This document shows, piece by piece, positions 1 to 7,973 of a stretch of 11,428 nt of DNA. The stretch covers positions 1 through 11,428 of the forward strand of contig JAFVFM010000169.1 of assembly GCA_017475415.1 (NCBI GenBank), in the 5' to 3' direction. Below the pieces are notes generated by a model. That model made no database searches and had not been told where the DNA came from. It saw nothing but the letters and a program-made list of their open reading frames with translations. Every line of letters begins with the position of its first letter. The stretch's first letter is position 1. Origin of the DNA: Solobacterium sp. (lineage in GTDB: Bacteria > Bacillota_I > Bacilli_A > Erysipelotrichales > Erysipelotrichaceae). The position numbers and the translations under genes were made by a program.

Positions 1-1938
1 CTTTATCTTGAAATATTACTTAAATTTCATACAGCTTCTAAAGCTTGGTTACCTGAATTATTTTTCATCTTTCTCTTCACTTTATTACATGCAAGTTTAC
101 TGTATTTACTTACTTCCTTTATTCCTGAAAAATTTAGAATCAAAACCAACATCCTTCTTATGATTCTTTTTTCAACCCTATTTATTGCGATTGATTTTAT
201 CTATGCTCAATTCAAAGTATTTTATGATCCGACTACCATACTCGCTGGTACAGCCGATTTATTTACCCATTTCTTTCATGCCACTTATACATTAGTTTTT
301 TCTCATAATGGCATACGTAAATTACTCCTCTATTTTTCACCTATTGTTTTCTATGCCTTATTCTCTAAACGTATCCAACAAATAGACTTCCTTCCTAAAA
401 GACGTTTATTCCTATCCTTAATAGCCATTACAAGCTATTTATCTGCTTATCTTTTTATTCAAAGCCAGCCTTTATATGCTCGCCCTTACACAACAGAATA
501 TAATTACGCAACAGCTGTTGAAGATTTTGGTTTGTTTACTGCTATGCGTTTAGATTTAGAACATGTTCAAAAGAATAAAAATATTACCTTCGAAACAATA
601 GAAGAAACACCTACCCCAGCCCCAGTGATAGAAGAAACAATAGAAGAAAAAGAAGAAATTGTTTATGTAGAAAACAAATTAGATATAGACTTTAAAAAAA
701 AGAAAGAAAACGCAAATGAATTAGAAAGACAATTGGATGATTATGTAGCTTCCCTAACACCTACATTAACCAATGACTTTACAGGTAAATTCGAAGATAA
801 GAATTTAATCTTAATTACTGCCGAAGCCTTTAGTGCAGAATTAATTGATCCAACATTAACTCCTACTCTTTATCGCTTAGCGAATAAGGGCATACAGTTT
901 ACAGATTATTATCAGCCAGCTAGTGCAGGTACTACAGGTGGGGAATATGAAATACTATTTGGTTCTTTGCCAATGAATGGTGGTATGGCCTTAAAAAATA
1001 CACAATATTTTCATAATCAGATGACAATCGCATCTTTGCTTTCCAAAAAAGGTTATACAGGCTATGCCTTTCATAATAATGACTATACCTTCTATGACCG
1101 TAATATAACCCACAATAATCTAGGCTATAGTGAAGGCTTTATGGGTTATGGGAATGGTATGGAGGAATATGTAGAAGACCATTGGCCACAAAGTGATTTA
1201 GAAATGTTTCAAGGTACCTTTCCTTTATATAGCGATGAAGAGAAATTTAATGTGTATTATATGACTGTTAGTGGCCACAATGGCTATAGTATAGGCGAAA
1301 ACTATTTGGTTGAAAAACATTGGGATAGAGTAAGTGAATTACCTTATTCTGATATTGTAAAAGGTTATATAGCTGCCAATCTAGATCTAGAAGATGCCTT
1401 AACTTGGCTAGTAGATGCCTTAGAAGAAAAAGGAATAGCAGATGATACATTAATTGTATTATCCGCTGACCATTTCCCTTATGGCTTAGATGATGGTGAT
1501 TCCTTACAAGAAAGTACCTATCTTTCTGAATTATATGGTTATGCCGTAAACAATTATTTAGAAAGAGATCATAATCGTTTAATTATGTGGTCTGCTTCTT
1601 TAGAAAAAGAAGAACCAATGATCATTAACACACCTACCTTCTCTTTAGATATCTTACCTACTTTAGCTAATCTATTTGGTTGTGAATGGGATTCCCGTTT
1701 ATTTATTGGTAGAGATATCTTTAGTACGGCAGAACCATTAGTTTTCAATACCGGTTATGACTGGAAAACAAATCAAGGTACATATCTTTCTTCTACTGGC
1801 CTATTCTATCCAAATGAAGGAATAGAAGTAGATGAAGCATATGTGGAAAGAATGCGTACGATAGTGCGCAATAAAATGAATTATGCCCAAGGAATAGAAG
1901 ATACAGATTATTTTTATCATCTATTCCCTAATGAATAG
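1..1938 (+). CDS. LTA synthase family membrane sulfatase (5' end outside window)
   Basis: This reading frame is open from base 1, so the gene is truncated at the left edge; the first in-frame ATG at 160 is internal. The N-terminal part shows four to five hydrophobic segments (window codons about 16-40, 51-70, 107-124 and 140-158). An acidic then lysine-rich stretch follows (about 586-720), then an extracellular alkaline-phosphatase/sulfatase domain. Visible family motifs are the metal site in ILITAEAFSAE, the nucleophile threonine in AGTTGGEYE (codon at 931), TVSGHNGYS, and the metal-binding pair in LSADHFPYG. Family members transfer glycerophosphate from phosphatidylglycerol, or cleave related groups, on the outer membrane face to build lipoteichoic acid or a similar polymer. 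Which of these this paralogue does cannot be read from the sequence. It is probably a separate unit from the GTPase genes, because a promoter-like -10 lies between them. Confidence 0.9.
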   Translation, partial: LYLEILLKFHTASKAWLPELFFIFLFTLLHASLLYLLTSFIPEKFRIKTNILLMILFSTLFIAIDFIYAQFKVFYDPTTILAGTADLFTHFFHATYTLVFSHNGIRKLLLYFSPIVFYALFSKRIQQIDFLPKRRLFLSLIAITSYLSAYLFIQSQPLYARPYTTEYNYATAVEDFGLFTAMRLDLEHVQKNKNITFETIEETPTPAPVIEETIEEKEEIVYVENKLDIDFKKKKENANELERQLDDYVASLTPTLTNDFTGKFEDKNLILITAEAFSAELIDPTLTPTLYRLANKGIQFTDYYQPASAGTTGGEYEILFGSLPMNGGMALKNTQYFHNQMTIASLLSKKGYTGYAFHNNDYTFYDRNITHNNLGYSEGFMGYGNGMEEYVEDHWPQSDLEMFQGTFPLYSDEEKFNVYYMTVSGHNGYSIGENYLVEKHWDRVSELPYSDIVKGYIAANLDLEDALTWLVDALEEKGIADDTLIVLSADHFPYGLDDGDSLQESTYLSELYGYAVNNYLERDHNRLIMWSASLEKEEPMIINTPTFSLDILPTLANLFGCEWDSRLFIGRDIFSTAEPLVFNTGYDWKTNQGTYLSSTGLFYPNEGIEVDEAYVERMRTIVRNKMNYAQGIEDTDYFYHLFPNE

Positions 1939-1945
1939 AGCATTT

Positions 1946-1976
1946 TTAACGATGAAATACAAGACTGCGTTATAAT
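1946..1976 (+). promoter_or_regulatory. Putative promoter of the GTPase pair
   Basis: A perfect TATAAT lies at 1971-1976, with a weak -35 candidate TTAACG at 1946-1951 and a long 19-base spacer. The predicted start of transcription would leave a leader of only about 18 bases before the ATG at 2001. No palindrome resembling a Zur box (TCGTAATnATTACGA type) is visible here. Confidence 0.5.
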
Positions 1977-1985
1977 AGGATGGTT

Positions 1986-1993
1986 AAAAGAGG
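1986..1993 (+). promoter_or_regulatory. Ribosome binding site fixing the first GTPase start
   Basis: AAAAGAGG ends 7 bases before the ATG at 2001. This favours that ATG over the in-frame upstream ATG at 1980, which would overlap the site and add seven residues before the conserved N-terminal strand. Confidence 0.65.
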
Positions 1994-2000
1994 TATAGAC

Positions 2001-3065
2001 ATGACAAAAGTAGATATTATTTCAGGCTTTTTAGGAGCTGGTAAAACAACATTAATTCAAAAATTATTAAAAGATGTATACCAAAATCAACAAATCGTAC
2101 TCGTAGAGAATGAATTTGGTGAAATTGGTATAGATGGTGGCTTTTTAAAAGAAGCTGGTATAGAAATTAGAGAAATCAATGGTGGTTGTGTATGTTGTAC
2201 ACTACAAGGTGATTTCCAAGTAGCCTTAACTAAAGTTGTAGAAGATTACCACCCAGATACTATTGTGATTGAACCATCAGGTGTAGGTAAGTTATCCGAT
2301 ATTTTAGCTATAGTACAATCTGTAGAAGGCTTAGAATTAAACAGTTATAGTACGGTAGTAGACGCTAAACGTTGTGCTATCTATCATAAGAATTTCAAAG
2401 AGTTCTTTAATGATCAAATTGAACATGCAGCTTGTGTAATCCTATCGAGAACACAAGAAGTAGATGATACCAAATTACAAGAAGCTGTAGATATCATTCA
2501 CGAACTAAACAGTGATGTACGTATTATCACTACCCCATGGGATGAATTAAGTGCTGAAAGTATCTACCAGGCTATGGAGGGCTCTTCTAATGGTTTTGTA
2601 GAGCTAGAAGAACATGAGCACGATCACGAGCATCATCATGATCATGAACATCATCACGAACATGAGCATGAACATGAACATGATCATCATCATCATCACG
2701 AACATGAAGATCCAAATGCAGGCTTATCTGAAGGTAATCGTATTCATTTGCCAGATCATGATCATGAGCATCACCATCATCACCACGGAGAACATGATGC
2801 AGATGAAGTATTCGATACAATAGGTATTGAAACCATTAATCGTTATAGCATCGAAGAAATTGAAAGTGCCCTTTCCAAATTAGGGAATCATATTGTACGA
2901 GCTAAAGGTATCGTACCTAACCATGATAGTTCTTGGATTTATTTCGATTATGTACCAGGTGATATTGATGTTCGTTCCGGGTCCCCTGCTTATACTGGCT
3001 TAATTACAGTTATAGGCCAAGAGATTAATATTGAAGAGATTAAAGAAATCTTTGGAGTACATTAA
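2001..3065 (+). CDS. G3E (CobW/COG0523) GTPase with His-rich metal-binding loop
   Basis: This 354-residue protein has a P-loop GFLGAGKTT at residues 9-17, the VENEFGEIGID switch region, the family metal-binding CxCC motif as CVCC at 63-66, and EPSG at 91-94. The usual guanine-specificity NKxD motif appears degenerate: SRTQ at about 149-152 sits in its place. Residues 205-265 hold 30 histidines in two clusters mixed with Asp and Glu. A CobW_C-type domain follows at about 270-354. Family members use GTP hydrolysis to insert or deliver metal ions; His-rich members are mostly tied to zinc, sometimes nickel or cobalt. Its stop codon is one base from the start of the second GTPase, so the two are almost certainly co-transcribed. 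The metal is inferred, not shown. Confidence 0.92.
   Translation: MTKVDIISGFLGAGKTTLIQKLLKDVYQNQQIVLVENEFGEIGIDGGFLKEAGIEIREINGGCVCCTLQGDFQVALTKVVEDYHPDTIVIEPSGVGKLSDILAIVQSVEGLELNSYSTVVDAKRCAIYHKNFKEFFNDQIEHAACVILSRTQEVDDTKLQEAVDIIHELNSDVRIITTPWDELSAESIYQAMEGSSNGFVELEEHEHDHEHHHDHEHHHEHEHEHEHDHHHHHEHEDPNAGLSEGNRIHLPDHDHEHHHHHHGEHDADEVFDTIGIETINRYSIEEIESALSKLGNHIVRAKGIVPNHDSSWIYFDYVPGDIDVRSGSPAYTGLITVIGQEINIEEIKEIFGVH
2613..2795 (+). repeat. Low-complexity CAT/CAC-rich tract encoding histidine clusters
   Basis: The tract inside the first GTPase encodes 20 histidines at 2613-2705 and 10 more at 2745-2795, alternating with GAA, GAG and GAT codons. Both CAT and CAC are used irregularly, so it looks like a selected protein region rather than a pure microsatellite. 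It could still change length by slippage. Confidence 0.85.
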
Positions 3066-3066
3066 T

Positions 3067-4008
3067 ATGGCCTGCCCTGTATATTTGTTTACTGGTTTCT
3101 TAGATAGTGGTAAAACCACATTAATTAAAGATACCTTAAATGACCCTAGCTTCATGAATGAGGGGGATCGCACTTTAATTCTTTGTTTTGAACAGGGTGA
3201 GGAAGCCTATGATGAACAATTTTTAGATGAACATAATGCCTTCATTGAATTCTTTCAAGCTAGTACGGAATTAACATTAGATAAAATCAAGGAATTAGAT
3301 GCTATATATCATCCTAATCAAGTATTTATTGAATATAATGGTACAGAATCCATTTCCCCTATTCTATTAGAAGAAATGCCATCTTACTGGCCATTAGTAC
3401 AAATCTTAACAACAGTAGATGCCACAACGTTTGAAATCTATATTAACGCAATGCGTTCCCTTCTCTTTGAACAATTACGTTACTCTGATACCATCATTGT
3501 GAATCGCTGTACAGAAGATATGTCTGGTTCTATGTTACGCGGTAATATTAAAGCCATTAACCGTAAGGCTCAAATTTATTATGAAGGTAAATTCGGTGAG
3601 GCTGCGAATTTAAAAAGTGGTTTATTACCATTTGATATCAATGCAGATATAATTGATATTAAAGATGATGATTTTGGCTTATGGTATATGGATGCAGTAG
3701 AAAATCCAGATAAATATAATGAAAAAGAAATCATCTTACGAGGCGCATATGCAGAAGATATTCCTGGCTATACACAAACCTTTGTCTTAGGTAGAAGAGC
3801 CATGGTATGTTGTGCGCAGGATACTAGCCTTTGTGGTATTACAGTAACTGGTGTAAAGATAGAAGAATTAAAGAAAGGTCAATGGGTAGAAGTACAAGGT
3901 ATATTACGTACTGTACCATTTGAAGATGGCACAAAGACGGTTGTCCTTTACGCAAATCGCGTTGCCCTATATCAAGCTCCACAAGATGAATTTGTTTATT
4001 TCAGTTAA
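3067..4008 (+). CDS. CobW-like GTPase fused to a YcgQ/DUF1980-type C-terminal domain
   Basis: This 313-residue protein starts at the ATG one base after the previous stop, with GGAG at 3054-3057 inside the upstream gene, so translation is probably coupled. The N-terminal part is a G3E-type NTPase: TGFLDSGKTTL at residues 9-19, IEYNG at 88-92 in place of IEPSG, and NRCTED at 146-151 in the guanine-specificity position. The CxCC motif is absent; the region near 60-70 reads EFFQASTELT. From about residue 193 to the end it resembles the C-terminal domain of YcgQ/TIGR03943 proteins: DDDF, a FVLGRRAMVCCAQD segment with CC at 248-249, WVEVQGIL, and a closing P-x-D-x-FVYF. YcgQ-type proteins pair with YcgR permeases and often sit near CobW proteins in zinc-limitation regulons. 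No permease lies in the window. Confidence 0.88.
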   Translation: MACPVYLFTGFLDSGKTTLIKDTLNDPSFMNEGDRTLILCFEQGEEAYDEQFLDEHNAFIEFFQASTELTLDKIKELDAIYHPNQVFIEYNGTESISPILLEEMPSYWPLVQILTTVDATTFEIYINAMRSLLFEQLRYSDTIIVNRCTEDMSGSMLRGNIKAINRKAQIYYEGKFGEAANLKSGLLPFDINADIIDIKDDDFGLWYMDAVENPDKYNEKEIILRGAYAEDIPGYTQTFVLGRRAMVCCAQDTSLCGITVTGVKIEELKKGQWVEVQGILRTVPFEDGTKTVVLYANRVALYQAPQDEFVYFS

Positions 4009-4033
4009 AAAGAATCCCGTAGGATTCTTTTTT
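4007..4033. terminator. Bidirectional intrinsic terminator between convergent genes
   Basis: The arms AAAAAGAATCC (4007-4017) and GGATTCTTTTT (4022-4032) enclose the loop CGTA. Each strand gives a hairpin followed by a T-run. The element overlaps the stop codon of the second GTPase (4006-4008) and that of the esterase on the other strand (4034-4032), so one hairpin serves both transcripts. Confidence 0.85.
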
Positions 4034-5336
4034 AAATATATCTTCTTAGAAATTCACCTTTTTCTGTATAAGCTTGCCAGCCTCCACCCGGATTACCTGT
4101 TTTAAAGAAATTTGTCCATTCATCGATCATCGTTCGACTTAATATATAATCTCTTCTTTCCATAGGCCTCCAACAGCGCTCTAATGTACCAAACATATAC
4201 CATAATTCACAAGAGTGAAAGGCCCCTGCACCATCTTCTCCAGGTAGCTTCCTTGAAAAATAATATACATAAGTTGGCTGACTAGTAAACTCAACACGAG
4301 CTAAGGCTAAACCAATTGCACCTTTATATAATGGGCCATCTTTTGCGAGGCCACCTTCAGGTATAGCGATATCGTTAGCGTTACTACCAATGATTAGAGG
4401 AATAGGATGAATTTTATTCTTTTCTACACAAACATTTAAATCTTCCTCTAATACCCATTGATCTACTACTGGTCCAAAACAAAGATAGCCCATTTCTTCA
4501 TACAACTTAGGTAAGATTTCAACGAATTTATCGGCTGGTAGATTACGCAATTCTCTTGCATAACTAACGCCTAATAATTCTAATACTTTATTACCAACAC
4601 GATAGGCTTCTTCTACTGTTTTTCCTTTACTTAAACCATTTGGATAACCGCCTCCACTTTGCATAATCGCACCAACTACCATGCCTCTCGTTAATGGACT
4701 AGATATAAGTGTCTGTACACTAATCGCACCTGCGCTTTGGCCGAATAAACTAATTTTATCTGGATTGCCCCCAAAGGCATCAATATTCTTTCTTACCCAT
4801 TTTAAAGCTGCAATTTGGTCTAATATGCCATAATTACCTACACTTTTATTTACATCTTCTCTACGTAATTCTTCTAAAGCCAAAAAACCAAAAGCACCTA
4901 CGCGATAATTTACTGTTACAACAACTACATCTCTTCGTGCTATCGCTTCTCCATCAAATTCCATTTCGTTTGCATAACCATGATCAAAGGCTCCACCATG
5001 TAACCATAAAGCTACAGGATAACCGCCACTAATTTTCTTTTCAGGTGCCCATATATTTAAATATAAACAGTCTTCATCCATCATTGGCGTTGGATAATTT
5101 AAATCTGAATGAAATTCCCTACCATAGAAGCCTTCCCCTGGTTCTTTTTGTGGGCACATATTACCAAAACTTGTTGCATAACGTACACCTACCCAACTCT
5201 CTGGTCTTTGGGGAGCCTTAAATCTTAAATCTGCAACAGGAGCTTTGGCATAAGGTACTCCTCTGAATATTGCACAAGAATTCTTCACTTCACCTCTCAG
5301 TGTTCCTTGTTCTACCCTAACTTGCATTGTATTCAT
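4032..5336 (-). CDS. Carboxylesterase type B family hydrolase, short form
   Basis: This 434-residue alpha/beta hydrolase has the family motifs EDCLYLNIW (residues 88-96), the oxyanion-hole HGGAF (113-117), the nucleophile elbow FGQSAG with Ser201, and the catalytic histidine in AFHSCELWYMFG (His374). The catalytic acid is probably Asp322 in GSNAND, where most relatives have Glu. No signal peptide is seen, so it is likely cytoplasmic and would cleave carboxylic esters of unknown identity. It is shorter than the usual 480-550 residues, and the acid-to-histidine segment is only about 50 residues. I chose the ATG at 5336 over one 11 codons upstream because AGGAG lies at 5350-5346 and a TATAAT-like -10 overlaps the upstream extension. 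Confidence 0.9.
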   Translation of the reverse strand: MNTMQVRVEQGTLRGEVKNSCAIFRGVPYAKAPVADLRFKAPQRPESWVGVRYATSFGNMCPQKEPGEGFYGREFHSDLNYPTPMMDEDCLYLNIWAPEKKISGGYPVALWLHGGAFDHGYANEMEFDGEAIARRDVVVVTVNYRVGAFGFLALEELRREDVNKSVGNYGILDQIAALKWVRKNIDAFGGNPDKISLFGQSAGAISVQTLISSPLTRGMVVGAIMQSGGGYPNGLSKGKTVEEAYRVGNKVLELLGVSYARELRNLPADKFVEILPKLYEEMGYLCFGPVVDQWVLEEDLNVCVEKNKIHPIPLIIGSNANDIAIPEGGLAKDGPLYKGAIGLALARVEFTSQPTYVYYFSRKLPGEDGAGAFHSCELWYMFGTLERCWRPMERRDYILSRTMIDEWTNFFKTGNPGGGWQAYTEKGEFLRRYI

Positions 5337-5345
5337 ATCACTATT

Positions 5346-5350
5346 CTCCT
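5346..5350 (-). promoter_or_regulatory. Ribosome binding site of the esterase
   Basis: AGGAG on the - strand lies nine bases before the ATG at 5336 and decides the start. The upstream ATG at 5369 has no comparable site. Confidence 0.75.
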
Positions 5351-5357
5351 GAAAAAA

Positions 5358-5363
5358 ATTATA
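5358..5363 (-). promoter_or_regulatory. Possible -10 element for the esterase
   Basis: A perfect TATAAT (- strand) lies between the upstream terminator and the esterase ribosome binding site. No convincing -35 is present 16-18 bases upstream, and the distance to the ribosome binding site is short, so this is tentative. Confidence 0.35.
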
Positions 5364-5397
5364 CAACAAATTCTTCTATTTCCTATTTTTTAGACAG

Positions 5398-5429
5398 AAA
5401 AAAGAGCCTGCTGGCACAGACCCTCTTTT
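5398..5429 (-). terminator. Intrinsic terminator downstream of the carboxypeptidase operon
   Basis: On the - strand AAAAGAG (from 5429) pairs with CTCTTTT near 5406-5400. A GC-rich centre contains a smaller GCC/GGC helix, and a run of six T follows. It probably ends the T-box operon transcript. The C/T-rich stretch at 5445-5456 could pair with the GAGGG of the left arm as an alternative fold. Confidence 0.65.
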
Positions 5430-5498
5430 CTCTCTAATTTCTAGGGAGGGAAAGAAATAACATGTCTTTTAAGACACTTTTATAGTACAAAATAGCTG

Positions 5499-5535
5499 TG
5501 TAAATATTATGTAAGAATTGTGAAAGATTTGTGAA
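5499..5535 (-). promoter_or_regulatory. Four spaced YTYACA repeats, Pho-box-like, before a -10-like sequence
   Basis: Reading the - strand, TTCACA (5535-5530), TTCACA (5524-5519), CTTACA (5515-5510) and TTTACA (5504-5499) are spaced 11, 9 and 11 bases apart. TACTATAAA follows at 5487-5479. This layout resembles response-regulator sites of the PhoP type (TT[ATC]ACA direct repeats with 11-base periodicity). It sits just after the carboxypeptidase stop codon and upstream of the terminator-containing leader before the esterase. Function is inferred from pattern only. Confidence 0.3.
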
Positions 5536-5544
5536 AACTTTTCT

Positions 5545-7221
5545 TTATAAGATTATTTCCTTCTCCACCTTACCTGCTTTTTCCTGTTTTAGGCATATTT
5601 TTAGCGTATCGCCTTTCTTTCCTTGTATAAGCCAAGTAACCTTTTTCTTCGCTTCAGCATTTTGCACTGTAGCATAATTCCCATAAAAATATGCACCAGT
5701 AATTGTCTGGCTATAACCAGCTAAATCCTTAATTTTGATTGTAGAATTTCCTTGTATTACATCTGCGTTTTCTAAAGTTACTTCTACTTCCTTAGCGACC
5801 TTAATCTTTTTAGCTGTATCCGTTAAATTCGTAGGCAAATAACCTCGATTACCAACAATAGCATTTACTAAGAAAGTATTCTCTGTAATTTCTTTTACTT
5901 CTATATCTTCTATCACTAATTTAGGCATAGCCTGCATAAAGCGTAAATAGAATTTTGTGGAATGTTCTATTTCTTCTAATAGATATGTTTCAGGAGGATT
6001 TTGCCATGTATGTTTATAATTAAAACCTCCTATTTCTACTTTGCCTAGGGTTGGATGATCAAATTCTTTCCATTCACTATAGTATTCTGGTGCATTTTCT
6101 TTTACCCATTTCATGCATGCATTAAAGCGTTCAATCGATTCTAATGGATGAGTATCCTTTTTGTGCCAATCGATAGGTTTACCTGCCTTTTTTGGTAAGT
6201 CCCAAAATTCTACTGTATAACAAGGTATACCTTGTGTTTCATACATCCAATCATCCAAGGCTCCACTATCTACTTCTTCTTGATCACTTAAGAAGGAATC
6301 AAAGATATTCAATGGCTCATATCCCATTTCTTCTTCGCCCATTTTCGCAATAGCTTTTAATATCTTCATATCAAAGCTAGGCGCGCTAGTAGAGGCCTTT
6401 GTGCCTGGTGGATAAAGCAATAAGCCGCCACTTGTATGGCCAATAGCAGCTCCGCCAATATTGGGATGAGCTAATACAAAATCTACGATAGCTTTGGTTT
6501 CTACATTACTTAAAGGATAAATACCCGCACCACTTTGTTTACCTTCCATCTTCCAACCATAAGGGAAATTTCGATTGAAGTCTAAGCCCCAAGAACTCTT
6601 TTTTCTTTTTAAATTTTCGCCATCCATTTCTTCAATTACGCCTTCACAGTAGATATCATAGAATTCTCCTTCTACATCACTTGGCTCTCTTAAAGTCATT
6701 ACCGATTTATCGTTAGAATCTTTCTTCCAAGCTCCATATGGTGTAACAAAGCGCATCATACGAATTACGCCGTCTCCGTCTATATCTTCTTCCTTTACAC
6801 CACCTTCTTCAACAATATAATCGCGATTAACAGATCTTAAACTATAAGGTGTTTGTAGGTAAGTTTCCGCACCGTCTACTGATACACGTGGAATAATATA
6901 GATAGTCATTGTATCTAATATTCTCGTTACTGTTTCCTCTTCTCCGTAATTCGTTAATAAATAATCTAATGTATGTAAAGCAGCCATAGAAGAAGTTACT
7001 TCACCTGCATGTATATTTCCATCTAAATACCATCCCGGTTTATCTAAAGCATTACCAGTCTTTTTATTCGTTAATATCGCAACATATTGATTCCGTTTTT
7101 CTTCACTAATACAATTGACTTCTAAGTCCATTAGTTCGCTATACTTTTTCGCTAAACCTTCTAGCATATCTTTCATTTCTTCATATGCATAATAATGGTC
7201 ATAAATATAACTTGTTTTCAT
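5545..7221 (-). CDS. M14 family zinc carboxypeptidase
   Basis: This 558-residue enzyme has the M14 zinc site HAGE (His71, Glu74) with a later histidine in GHTSGG (His262). It also has the substrate-carboxylate Arg region DFNRNFP (Arg217) and the catalytic glutamate in YTVEFWD (Glu338). A DIDGDG loop followed by MMRF (about 147-158) is typical of one bacterial M14 subgroup. The region from about 430 to the end is a separate beta-rich-looking extension of unknown role. No signal peptide or membrane segment is seen, so it probably removes C-terminal amino acids from peptides in the cytoplasm. Its ribosome binding site overlaps the stop codon of the ATPase gene eight bases upstream, making it the last cistron of the transporter operon. 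Confidence 0.9.
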   Translation of the reverse strand: MKTSYIYDHYYAYEEMKDMLEGLAKKYSELMDLEVNCISEEKRNQYVAILTNKKTGNALDKPGWYLDGNIHAGEVTSSMAALHTLDYLLTNYGEEETVTRILDTMTIYIIPRVSVDGAETYLQTPYSLRSVNRDYIVEEGGVKEEDIDGDGVIRMMRFVTPYGAWKKDSNDKSVMTLREPSDVEGEFYDIYCEGVIEEMDGENLKRKKSSWGLDFNRNFPYGWKMEGKQSGAGIYPLSNVETKAIVDFVLAHPNIGGAAIGHTSGGLLLYPPGTKASTSAPSFDMKILKAIAKMGEEEMGYEPLNIFDSFLSDQEEVDSGALDDWMYETQGIPCYTVEFWDLPKKAGKPIDWHKKDTHPLESIERFNACMKWVKENAPEYYSEWKEFDHPTLGKVEIGGFNYKHTWQNPPETYLLEEIEHSTKFYLRFMQAMPKLVIEDIEVKEITENTFLVNAIVGNRGYLPTNLTDTAKKIKVAKEVEVTLENADVIQGNSTIKIKDLAGYSQTITGAYFYGNYATVQNAEAKKKVTWLIQGKKGDTLKICLKQEKAGKVEKEIIL

Positions 7222-7229
7222 AAATACTC

Positions 7230-7973
7230 CTACAACACTTGGGATAAGAATTCTTTCGTTCTTTCATTTTTAGGGTTAGAGAAGAACTCTTCAGGTGTTC
7301 CTTCTTCTGCAATTATGCCTTCATCAATAAAGAGTATACGATCGCTGATTTCTCTAGCGAAATTCATTTCATGTGTAACAATCACACACGTCATGCCTGT
7401 TTCTGCTAATTGTTTAATGACTTCTAATACACCTTTTACCATTTCTGGATCTAAGGCGGATGTTGGCTCATCAAATAACATCACATCTGGCTCCATTGCC
7501 ATAGCCCGAACTATCGCAAGTCTTTGTTTTTGACCACCGGAGAGCTTACGTGGATATTCATTCGCCTTGTCTTCTAAGCCTACTTGTTTCAATAATTCCA
7601 TCGCCTTAGCTTTCGCATCTGCTTCTGCTACTTTCTTTTCCAGCATCGGTGCTAAAGTAATATTATCTAGTACCGTTAAATGTGGGAATACATTAAATTG
7701 CTGGAATACCATACCTATCTTCTGCCTATGTACATCTAAATCTGTACTTTTGGCATCCAATACATTTCCTTCAAAAATAACTTCTCCACTAGTAGGTTCT
7801 TCTAATAAATTTAAACAACGTAAGAAAGTTGACTTACCACCACCAGAAGGGCCGATGATGGAAACCACTTCACCTTTATATATTGTTTCACTAATCCCTT
7901 TTAATACTTCGAGATCATTGAAATTCTTTTTTAAATTCTTCGTTTCAATTAATGGTATCTTTTGATCAGTCAC
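7230..7973 (-). CDS. Amino-acid ABC transporter ATP-binding protein (HisP/GlnQ type)
   Basis: This 247-residue nucleotide-binding subunit shows all ABC motifs: Walker [10 protein letters not shown] (residues 41-49), Q-loop at VFQQF (89-93), signature LSGGQKQR (144-151), Walker [14 protein letters not shown] (164-176) and the H-loop VTHEM (199-203). It would form a dimer on the inner membrane face and power the permease encoded just upstream. The start codon is GTG at 7973. It overlaps the end of the permease gene by 8 bases, with AAAGAGG upstream inside that gene, so translation is probably coupled. Its TAG stop overlaps the ribosome binding site of the carboxypeptidase gene. Confidence 0.96.
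   Translation of the reverse strand: MTDQKIPLIETKNLKKNFNDLEVLKGISETIYKGEVVSIIGPSGGGKSTFLRCLNLLEEPTSGEVIFEGNVLDAKSTDLDVHRQKIGMVFQQFNVFPHLTVLDNITLAPMLEKKVAEADAKAKAMELLKQVGLEDKANEYPRKLSGGQKQRLAIVRAMAMEPDVMLFDEPTSALDPEMVKGVLEVIKQLAETGMTCVIVTHEMNFAREISDRILFIDEGIIAEEGTPEEFFSNPKNERTKEFLSQVL

Noticed and set aside
160-1938. Treating the LTA synthase-like gene as complete from the ATG at 160
   Set aside because: The same frame is open to base 1 and encodes a further membrane segment upstream, so the true start lies outside the window.
1939-2000. Zur box expected before a zinc-type CobW gene
   Set aside because: No palindromic TCGTAAT-type operator can be found in the short intergenic region; only a promoter-like -10 is seen.
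2613-2795. Short repeats that might suggest a CRISPR-like or satellite array
   Set aside because: The repeats are irregular histidine codons in frame with a clear protein. There are no constant repeats with unique spacers.
2587-2823. Open frames on both strands across the histidine tract
   Set aside because: They are by-products of the repetitive CAT/GAA codons of the GTPase gene. Their products are low-complexity and no ribosome binding site is present.
5463-5476. TGTCTT/AAGACA inverted repeat as a terminator
   Set aside because: The loop is only two to four bases and no T-run follows directly. The hairpin at 5398-5429 is the better terminator.
7195-7965. Plus-strand frames opposite the ATPase gene
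   Set aside because: The opposite strand encodes a complete ABC ATPase with every motif. The plus frames have no recognisable domain.
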